Assembly: GCA_026195255.1 (NCBI GenBank)
Contig: JAPHSS010000002.1
Location: 1-64,000 of the forward strand
DNA length: 64,000 nucleotides
Direction of reading: 5' to 3'
DNA from: Gammaproteobacteria bacterium
GTDB taxonomy: Bacteria; Pseudomonadota; Gammaproteobacteria; SZUA-229
In this document: piece after piece, positions 53,071 through 62,523 of the stretch
How positions within the stretch are numbered: position 1 is the first letter of the stretch
Layout: each line of letters opens with the position of its first letter
The notes under the pieces: generated by a model
Database searches by the model: none
Told to the model about the DNA's origin: nothing
Seen by the model: the letters and a program-made list of their open reading frames with translations, nothing else
Position numbers and translations under genes: made by a program

Positions 53071-53556
53071 TTAAGACTTATTTAACTGAGCCACAAGATT
53101 GCCACTGGTTCTGCGTAACCGTAGACTTAACATTTGTGAAATAATCCACAATAATTTAAATGCCAGTTTAGGTGACTCTTCCAGAAGTGAGAATAAAGCG
53201 TCTTTAGATAAAAACAGCATTTCTGTCTGTGTGGAGGCGATGGCCTGGGCCGAGCGTGATTCACCATCTATTAATGACATTTCACCAAAGCTTTGAGATG
53301 GAAAAATTGACGCAATTACATTTACTTTAGACCCAGATTCTTTTTTTATAATATCTATTTTGCCTTTTATGACAATAGCCATGGTATTGTCTTCTGCGCT
53401 TTCTTCAAATATTACAGTGTCTTTTGTTGCGCTATAGGCTTTCATATATTTGCTTATCATGCATATATCATTCCATGAAAAATCTTTTGCCCAGTTGGTT
53501 AGTTCTAGATAATTAGCAAGATCATCATCGGAGAGTCGAATTTGCTGTAATGCCAC
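53071..53556 (-). CDS. Cyclic-nucleotide-binding domain protein
   Basis: A 161-residue protein with a Crp-type cNMP-binding domain (about 30-145): VIFEESAEDNTMAIVIKGKI, FPSQSFGEMSLIDGESRSAQ and IASTQTEMLFLSKDA. The FGEMSLIDGESRSA phosphate-binding cassette is intact. No DNA-binding HTH follows, so it is a stand-alone sensor or a partner subunit. It is the first gene of an operon with alkB, a pairing I cannot explain from known biology. Confidence 0.85.
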   Translation of the reverse strand: MALQQIRLSDDDLANYLELTNWAKDFSWNDICMISKYMKAYSATKDTVIFEESAEDNTMAIVIKGKIDIIKKESGSKVNVIASIFPSQSFGEMSLIDGESRSAQAIASTQTEMLFLSKDALFSLLEESPKLAFKLLWIISQMLSLRLRRTSGNLVAQLNKS

Positions 53557-53790
53557 TGTGTTACCTCGAATACATTAATCATTACGCTATAATTGTAATA
53601 CGTTTAATTTTAAAAAAATGCTTGTGATAAAGTATACAGCCACTCAAAAGTAAAATCTTCTTCACATATTTTCTAATGTGAATTGAGTTTGCTTATTTAA
53701 TGATTTATACCATAGTTTAAGGAGAAATTGAGTCTGGACGTTGTGTGAGTTATCTATTAGTGCCAATAAGCCATTACACGGAGGTGTAAA

Positions 53791-54876
53791 ATGAAAAAAC
53801 AGGCGAAATCAAAAAACTGTCATGATATTGATAATATGGTTGCCCAATGCGGCTTACCAGGTGTAGCGGATAGACAGTTAGATGAACATATGGACCCGGG
53901 TAGAGAATATCTTATACGGTATATAGAAAAGAAGTGGGTTAATAACACCGTTTTACATTATTACTTTTTCAGTTCGCCAGCTAATTGGCGAGCTAGTGAT
54001 AAACAGAAACAAGTGGTTAGAAATGCATTTAAAGAATGGAAGCAATTAGGTATCGGGCTTGAGTTTGTTGAAGTGTATAAAGCTGAGGATGCTGAAATAC
54101 GGATTGGATTTCAACGTGGCGGTTCCTGGTCATATGTCGGACGTGATGCAATAGACCTGGTAAGTAATGTAAATGAAAGAACCATGAACTTTGGCTGGGA
54201 TTTAACAACGCCTTATGGGAAAGATACTGCGCTACATGAAATTGGTCATGCCTTAGGTTTTCCCCATGAACACCAAAATCCTAATGCAGGGATTATATGG
54301 AATGTTGATGAGGTAAATAGAGCGTTTAGCGGGCCTCCAAATAACTGGGATGAAGCAAAAATCTATCATAATATTCTCAGAAAAGTATCATCAGCTGAAG
54401 TAGAAGGCTCAAACTGGGATAAAAATTCAATTATGCATTATCAGTTTTCTGCCGGACTGATAAAGTCTCCAGCAGGATATCAGAATAAAGCATTAATTCC
54501 TCAGCCTGGCTTATCTGTAACAGATAAAGCAGAGGTGAAAAAATTCTACCCCGATACCAGTAAAAAGCAGGTTGTAGAATTAAAGCCCTTTTTATCAAAA
54601 ATAGTTAAACTCACGGCGGGCCAACAGATTGATTATCTTATTAAACCGTCTATAAGTCGCAAATATGTTATGCAGTCATTTGGCACTATGGATACGGTTA
54701 TGGTGTTATTTGAAGATGATAATGATACGCCGGTTTATCTTGAAGGTGACGATGATAGTGGCACTAATACAAATTCAAAAATACAGTATCGACTAATAAG
54801 TGGTCGAAGTTATTATTTGAGAATACGCTTATATTATTCAACAGGTATAGGGCACGGTGGGGTGATGCTCTGGTAG
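53791..54876 (+). CDS. Metzincin (M12A-like) metalloprotease without signal peptide
   Basis: A 361-residue protein with the zinc motif LHEIGHALGFPHEHQNP (HExxHxxGxxH) at about residue 149 and a Met-turn NSIMHYQF, as in astacin-like metzincins. The last 100 residues (VVELKPFLSKIVKLTAGQQI, TMDTVMVLFEDDND, SYYLRIRLYY) look like a pre-peptidase C-terminal (PPC) domain. No signal peptide is visible at either possible start, unusual for this secreted protease class. GGAGG precedes the ATG. It may leave by another route or act inside. Confidence 0.85.
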   Translation: MKKQAKSKNCHDIDNMVAQCGLPGVADRQLDEHMDPGREYLIRYIEKKWVNNTVLHYYFFSSPANWRASDKQKQVVRNAFKEWKQLGIGLEFVEVYKAEDAEIRIGFQRGGSWSYVGRDAIDLVSNVNERTMNFGWDLTTPYGKDTALHEIGHALGFPHEHQNPNAGIIWNVDEVNRAFSGPPNNWDEAKIYHNILRKVSSAEVEGSNWDKNSIMHYQFSAGLIKSPAGYQNKALIPQPGLSVTDKAEVKKFYPDTSKKQVVELKPFLSKIVKLTAGQQIDYLIKPSISRKYVMQSFGTMDTVMVLFEDDNDTPVYLEGDDDSGTNTNSKIQYRLISGRSYYLRIRLYYSTGIGHGGVMLW

Positions 54877-54961
54877 AAAGGCATGTTTCATTTTATATGC
54901 GGGTGTTATTAATAAACGTTTGCATATAGAGTGAAATTATACTGGAGAGTTATGTTAAAAA

Positions 54962-55537
54962 TTAAGGCGCCATTCCCTTGTCAGATATAATGCGTAGAAC
55001 TCTGCCATTATTAATATTCAGGGTAGTTACATCAACACTATGTTTCTTTTCATCACCCATAATCATATTCATCGAATGGTGATGAGAGCCTGTTTTTATA
55101 GCAATTTGACCTGAAATTTCACATAAACCTACTGTTTCTTCAGATTGTAAGCTTAAAACATAATGGCAGGCTTCCTGAGCATTCATTTTATCTGATGTTA
55201 AGTTCATCATCTGTATGAATTTATGATTCATTTTTTCAGCCGCACCCTCTTTCATAATGACTGCACCATAATGATTTGATGTCATAATTTCATCAATAAG
55301 TGAGGGGCTGTTAGTGTTGTTTCCCCACTTAAGCCAGTTCTCGTGGTGACCAAAATGCAGAGCTATCTTTTTTAGATCAGCCTCCTGAATATTGGCTTCT
55401 AATGAGTACCAGCGTCTAATGGTTCTTGGGTGTTTTGTTGTTACATTAGACAGGATTTTTTTAAACTCTTGATTACTGGCATTGATCTCTTTTTGTAAAA
55501 TATGCAAACGATCAATTACTTCACTCTTATATCCCAT
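54962..55537 (-). CDS. Putative HTH regulator with PAS-like domain
   Basis: A 191-residue protein. The first 75 residues look like a helix-turn-helix with HPRTIRRWYSLEANIQEADL and IALHFGHHENWLKWG, the pattern of small regulators that precede a sensor domain. The rest resembles a degenerate PAS domain (GAVIMKEGAAEKMNHKFIQM, then EETVGLCEISGQIAIKTGSH). The receiver gene upstream ends 69 bp before this start, so the pair may form a small two-component output module without its own kinase. Family assignment is tentative. Confidence 0.55.
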   Translation of the reverse strand: MGYKSEVIDRLHILQKEINASNQEFKKILSNVTTKHPRTIRRWYSLEANIQEADLKKIALHFGHHENWLKWGNNTNSPSLIDEIMTSNHYGAVIMKEGAAEKMNHKFIQMMNLTSDKMNAQEACHYVLSLQSEETVGLCEISGQIAIKTGSHHHSMNMIMGDEKKHSVDVTTLNINNGRVLRIISDKGMAP

Positions 55538-55606
55538 TGCTTTACATCTATTTAAAACACCGACGTTTTAAATACCCTGGTGATTAGAAAAATATACATA
55601 ATGAGA

Positions 55607-55996
55607 CTAGCATAGTTTTAAATTATTAATTATGTCTAGTAGTCTTGAACTATCAATAGGTTTTGGCAAAAAATCTCTGATACCCAGATTTAAAAGTTCC
55701 TGGACAGTTGTTTCTGGGTGAAAACCGCTGCACAACACTATCGGTATCTGAGGGTTTACTTTTAACATTTCAACTGCAAGTTCATCACCATTCATATTAG
55801 GCATTGAAATATCTGAGAGTACAAAGTCATAGTTATTTAATTCAAAATCGCTAAGTGCAGCGAGGCTATTATTAAAAACAGTGGTTTTGCAGCCGTTAAA
55901 CGTTAACAGATCACTATAGTATTCGGCCAAAGTTTCATTATCATCAACAATTAAAACTCTAAAACTATCTGAAAGCATTTTATTCGGCACTACCAT
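55607..55996 (-). CDS. Single-domain response regulator (CheY-like)
   Basis: A 129-residue stand-alone receiver: VLIVDDNETLAEYYSDLL with the acidic pair, the phospho-accepting Asp in FVLSDISMPNMNGDELA, the Thr/Ser and Lys in VLCSGFHP and FLPKPID. No output domain. It is 69 bp upstream of the HTH/PAS gene on the same strand, which suggests it feeds that protein or takes part in a phosphorelay with an orphan hybrid kinase of the region. Confidence 0.9.
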   Translation of the reverse strand: MVVPNKMLSDSFRVLIVDDNETLAEYYSDLLTFNGCKTTVFNNSLAALSDFELNNYDFVLSDISMPNMNGDELAVEMLKVNPQIPIVLCSGFHPETTVQELLNLGIRDFLPKPIDSSRLLDIINNLKLC

Positions 55997-56291
55997 GTGA
56001 TCCCTTTCTTAAATATTGTAGTCATTTTTTGATATGGATATCAATTGCTTAGATGAATCCTACGTTACTAGCGCATATATACGTAAATTATAATATACTG
56101 ATTCGGACGAGTTATGTTCGTAATGTGTATAAATAGCAGGTTTTAACTGTTTTTACACACAAACTCGTGTTATTTATAAAAAATATTAAATAGATGTCCA
56201 ATTTATGTCCGCATTGAAGTCGTGATAGAGGGTTCAAATTTGCATTAAAAAAATCGTAGCTCAGGCTATCTGATTAATGAAAAAGACCCCA

Positions 56292-57083
56292 TTATTTATT
56301 ATTGAAGTTTATTAATCGTTTAACAGGGTTCTGTTGATAAAATAAAGCAAGCTCATCGTAAACCTGATGAAATTTATGTTGTAAGAGTTCGGGGGCTGTA
56401 AAAAAATACTCACTGGCTACAGCAAAGAACTCTACTGGTGATTGTGCAGCATAGGCATTGATGCTGGTTCTTTGTTGAGTGTGAACCTGAGTCAGAAGTC
56501 GTTCATATGCATCATTAAATATATTGTTCCAATCTGCTTCATTGTTACGCCCGGGGATAGGGGGAGTGCCGTTAGCACCTCTATTTAACATATCAATTTT
56601 ATGGCAGAACTCATGGATAATGACATTATGTCCTTTATCGTCATGTAGCATGTCATGCTCTATATCTTGCCACGACAAAATAACCGGGCCACGTGTCCAT
56701 GACTCACCTGAAAGTAAGACTTTTTGTGCGTGTACAACTCCTGCTTCATCAATGACATTACGTTTAACCCAGAAAGCTGAAGGGTAAACTGTAATTTGTA
56801 TAAAACCAGAGTAATAGTTAAGGCCAAGTTTTAATATTGGTACACATGCCTGTGATGCAATAATTAGTTTCATTTCATTTGTGAGCATGAGACCTTGTAC
56901 GCCCACAAACACTTTTTGTTTTAATAACACTGATGTAAGTGTACGTAATCGGGCCTTTTCTACAGATGATAAATAACGGATACAGGAAAACTTCCTGATT
57001 TGAGTCCAGCTTGAATAGTTTACAGGGTGCTTTTTTAGCGCCCTTAATATTCGCCAGTTATATATTTTTCGTAATAAAATCAT
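56292..57083 (-). CDS. mtfA: MtfA-type zinc peptidase
   Basis: A 263-residue cytoplasmic protein of peptidase family M90. It has the zinc motif NVIIHEFCHKIDMLNRGANG (HEFxH) followed by TPPIP, and a second His/Glu region VEFFAVASEYFF, as in E. coli MtfA, which binds the repressor Mlc and so derepresses the glucose PTS. No Mlc or PTS gene is in the window. Single gene. Confidence 0.9.
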   Translation of the reverse strand: MILLRKIYNWRILRALKKHPVNYSSWTQIRKFSCIRYLSSVEKARLRTLTSVLLKQKVFVGVQGLMLTNEMKLIIASQACVPILKLGLNYYSGFIQITVYPSAFWVKRNVIDEAGVVHAQKVLLSGESWTRGPVILSWQDIEHDMLHDDKGHNVIIHEFCHKIDMLNRGANGTPPIPGRNNEADWNNIFNDAYERLLTQVHTQQRTSINAYAAQSPVEFFAVASEYFFTAPELLQHKFHQVYDELALFYQQNPVKRLINFNNK

Positions 57084-57378
57084 GGATATGTGGTGTGTTT
57101 AATAAGAGTTAAACTTAACTTTATAGAGTTTACGTAAATAATGGCTAAAAATATATTAATTGACATAATAAAAAGTAAAATGTAAATCTTTAGATAGAGT
57201 ATTTAGTTTTGTGACGGATGTAACGTAGTTTATATTTTGGGGGGAGTAGTATATGAGTGCGTTTGTTATTCGTAGAGAATTAAAAGGGTGTTTTTTCAAA
57301 ATAAATGATAATCCATTCAAAAGATAAATCAGTCTTAAACGTTGTATTGATATTTTAACTTTTTTTGGAAATTGTTTT

Positions 57379-57693
57379 ATGAATTATAAATCAGAGCAAG
57401 CAACACATATTGTAAATATTCCCCTGGTTTTTCATGAAGAAAATCTAAGTGATGAGTCTAAATCTGTAAATCCTGGAAAGAGAAAAAAAGCAACACCAGC
57501 TTCTTTTAGTGATACACAGTATAAAGTTCGTTTAATTCGTTATACGGCAAACCTGAAAAACTTAATTGATAACCCTCCCGAGTTTGAGCATAGTAACCCC
57601 GATGGTGTTCATAATGATCAGATTGATAATTATTTATGGGTAGTCGGTGAGTTTATTAATGCTATGCATGAGTTAGGGCATAAACGTAAATAG
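57379..57693 (+). CDS. Small hypothetical protein
   Basis: A 104-residue polar, soluble protein: a flexible basic part (NPGKRKKATPASFSD) and a helical second half (LIRYTANLKNLIDNPPEFEH, LWVVGEFINAMHELGHKRK). No family recognised. It has a plausible context: a TTTTTGGAAATTG upstream with GGA, and a perfect terminator right behind it, so it is probably a real single-gene transcript. Confidence 0.6.
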   Translation: MNYKSEQATHIVNIPLVFHEENLSDESKSVNPGKRKKATPASFSDTQYKVRLIRYTANLKNLIDNPPEFEHSNPDGVHNDQIDNYLWVVGEFINAMHELGHKRK

Positions 57694-57703
57694 TTAAACT
57701 CTT

Positions 57704-57740
57704 GTAAAAACGCTAAATGGGTGAAATTTAGCGTTTTTAC
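57704..57740 (+). terminator. Rho-independent terminator
   Basis: GTAAAAACGCTAAAT and ATTTAGCGTTTTTAC form a perfect 15-bp stem with a 7-nt loop, 10 bp after the stop of the 104-residue gene. Confidence 0.9.
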
Positions 57741-57782
57741 CTGGTTTATAAATTGTTATATGAATTATTCGATAAACTTTGA

Positions 57783-57989
57783 TTATCGGTCTCGCGTATA
57801 CCTGGGCCTTCCATTATGAAATAAGCGGCTGGTAACATCAGCAATAATAAAAAAGTAGAAGGTCATATGCCATGGTGAAAATGGACACAAATACTTGAGG
57901 TTTAACCAGAAGGCAGCTGTTTGTAAGATGCCCGGAGCGCTTTGGTTAATGATGTTATAGGCATAAATGGTTAAGGGTTTGTTTAAATA
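57783..57989 (-). pseudogene. Unrecognised 69-codon fragment
   Basis: The minus strand is open for 69 codons without a start codon near its beginning and reads LNKPLTIYAYNIINQSAPGI, then AAFWLNLKYLCPFSPWHMTF and VTSRLFHNGRPRYTRDR, stop. The composition looks like a membrane protein, not random frame. I read it as the tail of an unknown gene. The rest of this 340-bp gap holds the terminator above and nothing else. Confidence 0.3.
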
Positions 57990-58033
57990 TCAAAATGTAA
58001 GTTGTTATTAATAAGCCATAATATTAATTATGA

Positions 58034-58897
58034 CTATAGCCTTTTTAGCAATATAGATGCTTTTTGTTTAGCTACCGCGTTCATTAAAGCCTGTTCAGGG
58101 TACAGGTCGTCCGGAGCATTAATAATGCTTAGCAAACGTTGGTTATATTTTTCTTTTCCGTGAAGTCGCCCATTAAGGTATTTAGCCTGTAAAAAATCTA
58201 CCATTAATAATCGATTTTTGTTGAAACTTCGGGCGCGCTCAAAATATTTTTTAGATAAATAATCATTGCCGCCAAGAAAGTCAGGTCGTCCTCCATAATA
58301 CACAGCAAAGAACAGAAAAGCGCCACCAGAATGATACGCCTCGTCTAGTTGAATAACCCGGTTCATGAGGATAGCCGTTTTATGAAGTTGAGTGAATAAG
58401 AGTAATTCTGGTTGTTTGATTTCTATTAACTTTGCCCAGCTGATAGCAGTCCAGTAAAGTGCATCTACTGCAGGTTTCGACAATTTATCAACTTTTAGTT
58501 GTAGGCCTGGTGATTTTCCCTGCAGATCTTTGGCGGTAATGCCGTGATAAGTTAACGCTGACATTGCATGGTTATATGCTTTGTAATAAAGGTCTATAGC
58601 CTGATTTTTATTATTGTCTTCAATAAAAGAAAAAGCATAACCATAATATGCTTGAGCTGCGTAAATATGTAAGCGTTTGTTGTTATTATCATTACGTAAC
58701 ATATTTTCAAGTTGTGCAATATTTTCGGGTAGTTGTTTTTTAACTTTTAAAAGATCTTTCTCAGCATTTAACAGAGTAATACTATCTTCAATAAATAATG
58801 ATGTAACATGCGCGGTGAATTTGCTTAATGAACAGGCGCTTAGTGAGATTAAACACAAACTGATCAAAGTTATCTGTAGGTGAAATTTTATTGTCAT
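58034..58897 (-). CDS. TatT-like lipoprotein (TRAP-associated repeat family)
   Basis: A protein of about 287 residues. The start is moved to the ATG at 58897, which gives a lipoprotein signal (ISLSAC, Cys 22); the track's longer start is unlikely. The body is helical repeats: LHIYAAQAYYGYAFSFIEDN, AYHSGGAFLFFAVYYGGRPD and the GGRP...Y....FERA pattern of TatT/TP0956-like periplasmic lipoproteins linked to TRAP transporters. No TRAP transporter genes are nearby, so it may work with a system elsewhere. Confidence 0.75.
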   Translation of the reverse strand: MTIKFHLQITLISLCLISLSACSLSKFTAHVTSLFIEDSITLLNAEKDLLKVKKQLPENIAQLENMLRNDNNNKRLHIYAAQAYYGYAFSFIEDNNKNQAIDLYYKAYNHAMSALTYHGITAKDLQGKSPGLQLKVDKLSKPAVDALYWTAISWAKLIEIKQPELLLFTQLHKTAILMNRVIQLDEAYHSGGAFLFFAVYYGGRPDFLGGNDYLSKKYFERARSFNKNRLLMVDFLQAKYLNGRLHGKEKYNQRLLSIINAPDDLYPEQALMNAVAKQKASILLKRL

Positions 58898-58936
58898 ATC
58901 GACACCATAAAATTCTGCTTTCAAGAGGGGCGGCAA

Positions 58937-59355
58937 CTATCACAATTTATCAGATATTTTTCTGTGATTTGGTTACAAAACTGAGTAAATAATTAGATAA
59001 AGCGACTGATTAAATTAGTCTGTAAAAGGGAAAGACAAATAGATGGGCTCATTTATTTAAAAATAAGGAATTTTTCCTGTTTTATATCGATCTACTTCTA
59101 TGGCATAAATTATGCCTTCTAGCGTGTTGCTCGTTTTCTAACTAGTGTAGAGATATTGGTAGCATTAAGCGCCAGGTGGTGTTTGAAATACTGGATTACT
59201 ACACTGAACATCTTCTGGTGGTATGGGTTTAGGGGACAGAGCGCCAGAAATCGGCGGTCTTTCCCCGATGGAGATGTGCTTTAGCGGGATAGGGTTGTTT
59301 AACAGAATAATCACGCTTTTTAGAGTATCTTGGTGTTATCATTATATCCTGGATC
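58937..59355. other. Intergenic region, no supported gene
   Basis: About 420 bp. The plus-strand ORF 59223-59447 overlaps the end of the minus-strand gene at 59356, has no family likeness, and is rejected. No hairpin with a T run was found close to the stop at 59356. Confidence 0.4.
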
Positions 59356-60219
59356 TTAGTCTTTCTCATCAAATGATAAAGCCCCTACACCTGTTCCACG
59401 AAATCGAACGATTACTATTTTCCCTTCATCGTCTTTTAGTGAAATGACATTGTTTTCTTCACTTTCATCACCAATAAAACTGGATTTCTCCAGGACAGGT
59501 TCTCTTTTGATTAGGGATGCAGGGGCTTTTACATTTTTTGTGCCCCAGCCATCAGCTTGCTTTGATTTATTAAAAGCAGCTAATGCTAATGCGAATTTTT
59601 TTTCCAGTTCTATCATTTCATCGAGTGAATCAAGGGAGAAACCATTTAAAAAGCTTTTTATGAAATCATTGCTGAAACTTTCTTTCATTTTTTTTACAAG
59701 CGTATAGGGTTGTCCAGCTGTTGCACTTAGTCGAATTGGGGCTGCTGCCGGGGTTATCCTTGGTTTGGCTTTTACTCGCTCTTTTCCTTCAACATAAGCT
59801 GCGGCTTTTTCAAGATAAATTTCTTCAGGATTTTCCTGTATAGCACGGGCGAGACTGGCACCTTTAACATCATCAAACTCACGTTTGGCAAGTACATTTG
59901 GTGAAATGCCTTCATCTTTAGCCATTTCAAACAGGCAGTTTGCATGGCAGTGCTGGAAGTAATCTTTTATAACCGGGCTTAAAGATAAATAAGCTTCAAT
60001 TTTCTCCATACCGCTTTTACCCGGATAACCTGCTCCAAAAGGTGGTTCAGCTTCTATATAATGACGTAATGTTTTAAAGGGATTGCCACTTTCATCATTA
60101 AGCTTCTTCCAGCCTTCTGCTTTACAGAACTGGGCCATAGCCTCGGCAAACTTTTCAATTTGCCCACCCTGTTTAATCATTTCGTGCTGATTGTTTATTG
60201 TATTATCTTGTTGTGTCAT
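59356..60219 (-). CDS. Hypothetical soluble protein (287 residues)
   Basis: No signal peptide or membrane helix. A first half of mixed charge (AEAMAQFCKAEGWKKLNDES, EAYLSLSPVIKDYFQHCHAN), a Pro/Ala-rich linker (KAKPRITPAAAPIRLS), a helical third part (FIKSFLNGFSLDSLDEMIEL) and a short carboxy-terminal beta end (NVISLKDDEGKIVIVRFRGT). I know no family. It is a clear single gene by length and composition. Confidence 0.65.
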   Translation of the reverse strand: MTQQDNTINNQHEMIKQGGQIEKFAEAMAQFCKAEGWKKLNDESGNPFKTLRHYIEAEPPFGAGYPGKSGMEKIEAYLSLSPVIKDYFQHCHANCLFEMAKDEGISPNVLAKREFDDVKGASLARAIQENPEEIYLEKAAAYVEGKERVKAKPRITPAAAPIRLSATAGQPYTLVKKMKESFSNDFIKSFLNGFSLDSLDEMIELEKKFALALAAFNKSKQADGWGTKNVKAPASLIKREPVLEKSSFIGDESEENNVISLKDDEGKIVIVRFRGTGVGALSFDEKD

Positions 60220-60747
60220 ATTAGTTGCTATCTATTAATTGGTGAAAACTGGGCTTTACAGCATATTATATATCAGTTGGTATATACAAAGTCGTACCAG
60301 TCGTAAGTGCTGCAAACGCATGTTATTGTAAGTTAAATAACTTTGCCATTTATATAATAATTATTTAGAAGTGCGTCATTATGCCAAAAGATTCACACTG
60401 TAATATACCGAGTGTTGCAGGTTATACGGGTGTAATAATAGTTGAAGTCTCACCAGGGCAGCCTTGCTCGATGATATACAGGCCATAAAACTGGCAGATA
60501 ATGAAGCTTTAAAGATATATAATGATTCAATATTAATCGCCTGGTATGACAAAGGCGGGCACTTTAAGGACACCTCAACACAAAAGTGAATGTCATGAGA
60601 ATAGTGCAATACTCTGATATATTGATTATGCCCTTGTATCATGGGCCGCACTAAAAATAGATATAGAACATGGGCGATCTATTTTCTTTTATATTGAGAT
60701 AGATTTTAAATCAATTTAAGTCATCTTTAAAATAATTATCAGGTTTA
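60220..60747. other. Gap with a 45-codon gene fragment
   Basis: On the plus strand 60452-60589 is open and reads AALLDDIQAIKLADNEALKI, then LIAWYDKGGHFKDTSTQK, stop, with an in-frame stop just before. It reads as protein but has no start. I interpret it as a decayed gene tail. Nothing else stands out in the 528 bp. Confidence 0.3.
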
Positions 60748-60756
60748 TTGGTTTCC

Positions 60757-61506
60757 ATGTTTATTGAGTCATTTGAGTTAAGCGCTCTGCAGATTATTTT
60801 TTCTATAACAGTTATTTTCCTGGCTTACATTCTAAAAGGTCTGTCCGGTTTTGGTTCGGGTTTAATCGCCATACCTTTATTAGCGTTTATTTTTCCGATC
60901 ACATTTATTGTTCCTGTTTTGGGATTACTTAACTATAGCGGCACATTGATGCAAAGTTATCACTTAAGAAAACAGGTTGTCTGGAATGATATATTGCCAT
61001 TAATGCCCTTTACTCTAGCTGGTATTGCTATTGCTATCTGGTTACTGGTTAATGTAAATGAAGAAATTCTGGTAAGGATATTAGGCGGTTTTGTAATATG
61101 TTACTCAATTTATTCTCTTTTGCCATTGCCTGATTTTAAAGGAGGCAGAAAGTGGGTGGTTTTTGGAGGTGGCTTAGGGGGGATGGTTGGCGCACTTTTT
61201 GGTACCGGCGGGCCTTTTTATGTGGTTTATCTGAAAATGCGCCAATTGAATAAAACTCAGTTTAGAGCAAGTATTGCAATGATCTTTTTTTTCGATGGAG
61301 GCGTACGTATTATTGGTTATGCCTTGAATGGTCTTTATACTCCTCAGGTTTTGTGGATGCTATTAATGTTATTACCGGTATTATTTATCGGAATGTATGT
61401 AGGTCATCATTTACATGTAAAGTTTGATCAGAAAAAGTTCAATCAGGTGATTAGTGTTTTACTGATGATGAGTGGACTTATGCTTTTGTATAAATCGATG
61501 GTGTAA
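60757..61506 (+). CDS. TauE/SafE-family sulfite/anion exporter
   Basis: About 249 residues with eight hydrophobic segments. LAYILKGLSGFGSGLIAIPL near the start and GGLGGMVGALFGTGGPFYVV in the middle are the paired family motifs of TauE/SafE permeases, which export sulfite, sulfoacetate or related organic anions. The start is ATG 60757 or TTG 60748; an AGG four bases before the TTG makes the longer form possible. No sulfur-metabolism gene is adjacent, so the substrate is open. Confidence 0.88.
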   Translation: MFIESFELSALQIIFSITVIFLAYILKGLSGFGSGLIAIPLLAFIFPITFIVPVLGLLNYSGTLMQSYHLRKQVVWNDILPLMPFTLAGIAIAIWLLVNVNEEILVRILGGFVICYSIYSLLPLPDFKGGRKWVVFGGGLGGMVGALFGTGGPFYVVYLKMRQLNKTQFRASIAMIFFFDGGVRIIGYALNGLYTPQVLWMLLMLLPVLFIGMYVGHHLHVKFDQKKFNQVISVLLMMSGLMLLYKSMV

Positions 61507-61521
61507 GTAACAGCGGTAAGA

Positions 61522-61905
61522 TTAATATTCTGAAAAATGAAGTTTAAGCACGTATTTTCTGTCACTTGCCCCATGCAGCGAGTCATTTGCCCTGAGAAAT
61601 ACGGTGTCTACAGAAGGTGGAATTTTAATATTTCTTATTGTACGGGTGAAAGGCTGCTCTTTAACGTGTGGATGTGCGAGCGCTCGATGACCAAGTAATT
61701 CACCATTTGTAGTAAAAATTTGCCAGCCATTTGCAAAATGCGTCCAGCCTTCATCTGCGTGGCTAATCGTGACATCGAACTTACATACTCGCTTATGGTT
61801 GCATTCAGCTTTTACATTTTCAATTACAGCCTGCCCTGCTGATAACGGGTGTGATAAAGTGCATGCGGCAATGATTAATGTTGTGATTTTAGAAAGCATA
61901 TTCAT
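61522..61905 (-). CDS. Secreted hypothetical protein
   Basis: About 127 residues. The ATG at 61905 follows AGGAG by seven bases and gives a signal peptide (LSKITTLIIAACTLSHPLSA); the track's start at 61977 lies in the preceding gene. The mature part is beta-rich with two cysteines (VKAECNHKRVCKFDVTISHA), then WTHFANGWQIFTTNGELLGH and PHVKEQPFTRTIRNIKI. It resembles small periplasmic proteins of unknown function. It follows the GFA-family gene by 25 bp on the same strand. Confidence 0.7.
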   Translation of the reverse strand: MNMLSKITTLIIAACTLSHPLSAGQAVIENVKAECNHKRVCKFDVTISHADEGWTHFANGWQIFTTNGELLGHRALAHPHVKEQPFTRTIRNIKIPPSVDTVFLRANDSLHGASDRKYVLKLHFSEY

Positions 61906-61930
61906 TACAGATCTCCTGATTATTCCCGGG

Positions 61931-62356
61931 TTAATTTTTTTGGGGTAGGGCTTGTTCGGAAAATACGGGCAAATCATCCTGACATGACCATTGTGCTCGC
62001 GAATCCCAGAAAATATGCGCCTGAGGTGAAATTGGCGCTTCTATATCAAGAGAGCCGGCGGGAATTATTACTGCATTTAATTCAGGTACCACACGTGGCA
62101 TTGGACTGCCGCAGTTCTGGCAGAAACAGTTATAAAACCTTTCAGCTTCCGGTACTTTGTAACGAGAAAGACTTTCTTCGCCCTGTGACCACTTGATACT
62201 CGTCCCAGGAGTAATTAATAAATTACTGGCATGGCCTGTTCCCGTGGCTTTTCGACAGCGTTGGCAGTGGCAGTGATAAAAATGTTTAGCTTTTCCAGTA
62301 ACAGTATATTTAACTGAACCGCATAAGCAAGAACCGGTAACGCTAACATCTGTCAT
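61931..62356 (-). CDS. GFA/CENP-V family zinc protein
   Basis: A 141-residue cytoplasmic protein with the GFA zinc motifs: SCLCGSVKYTV, FYHCHCQRCRKATGTGHA and FYNCFCQNCGSPMP. The family includes glutathione-dependent formaldehyde-activating enzymes, but most members have no proven activity. It is probably co-transcribed with the secreted protein gene downstream, whose start is 25 bp away. Confidence 0.88.
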   Translation of the reverse strand: MTDVSVTGSCLCGSVKYTVTGKAKHFYHCHCQRCRKATGTGHASNLLITPGTSIKWSQGEESLSRYKVPEAERFYNCFCQNCGSPMPRVVPELNAVIIPAGSLDIEAPISPQAHIFWDSRAQWSCQDDLPVFSEQALPQKN

Positions 62357-62523
62357 GAAATTATATCCTTATTTTGATTTTTTTATAAGTCTAATTTAAA
62401 AGACAATTGAGTTATCGTATTTATTATATACTAGGCAAGAATACCTGTAATAACAAGGTATTCAGTTAAGTGCAAACACACGTTAGATTGATTAAAAATT
62501 AAATATCTCCAGGGTCTATCCAT

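Noticed and set aside
59223-59447. 74-codon plus-strand ORF
   Set aside because: Overlaps the end of the 287-residue gene, has no motif or ribosome-binding site, and its codons look random.
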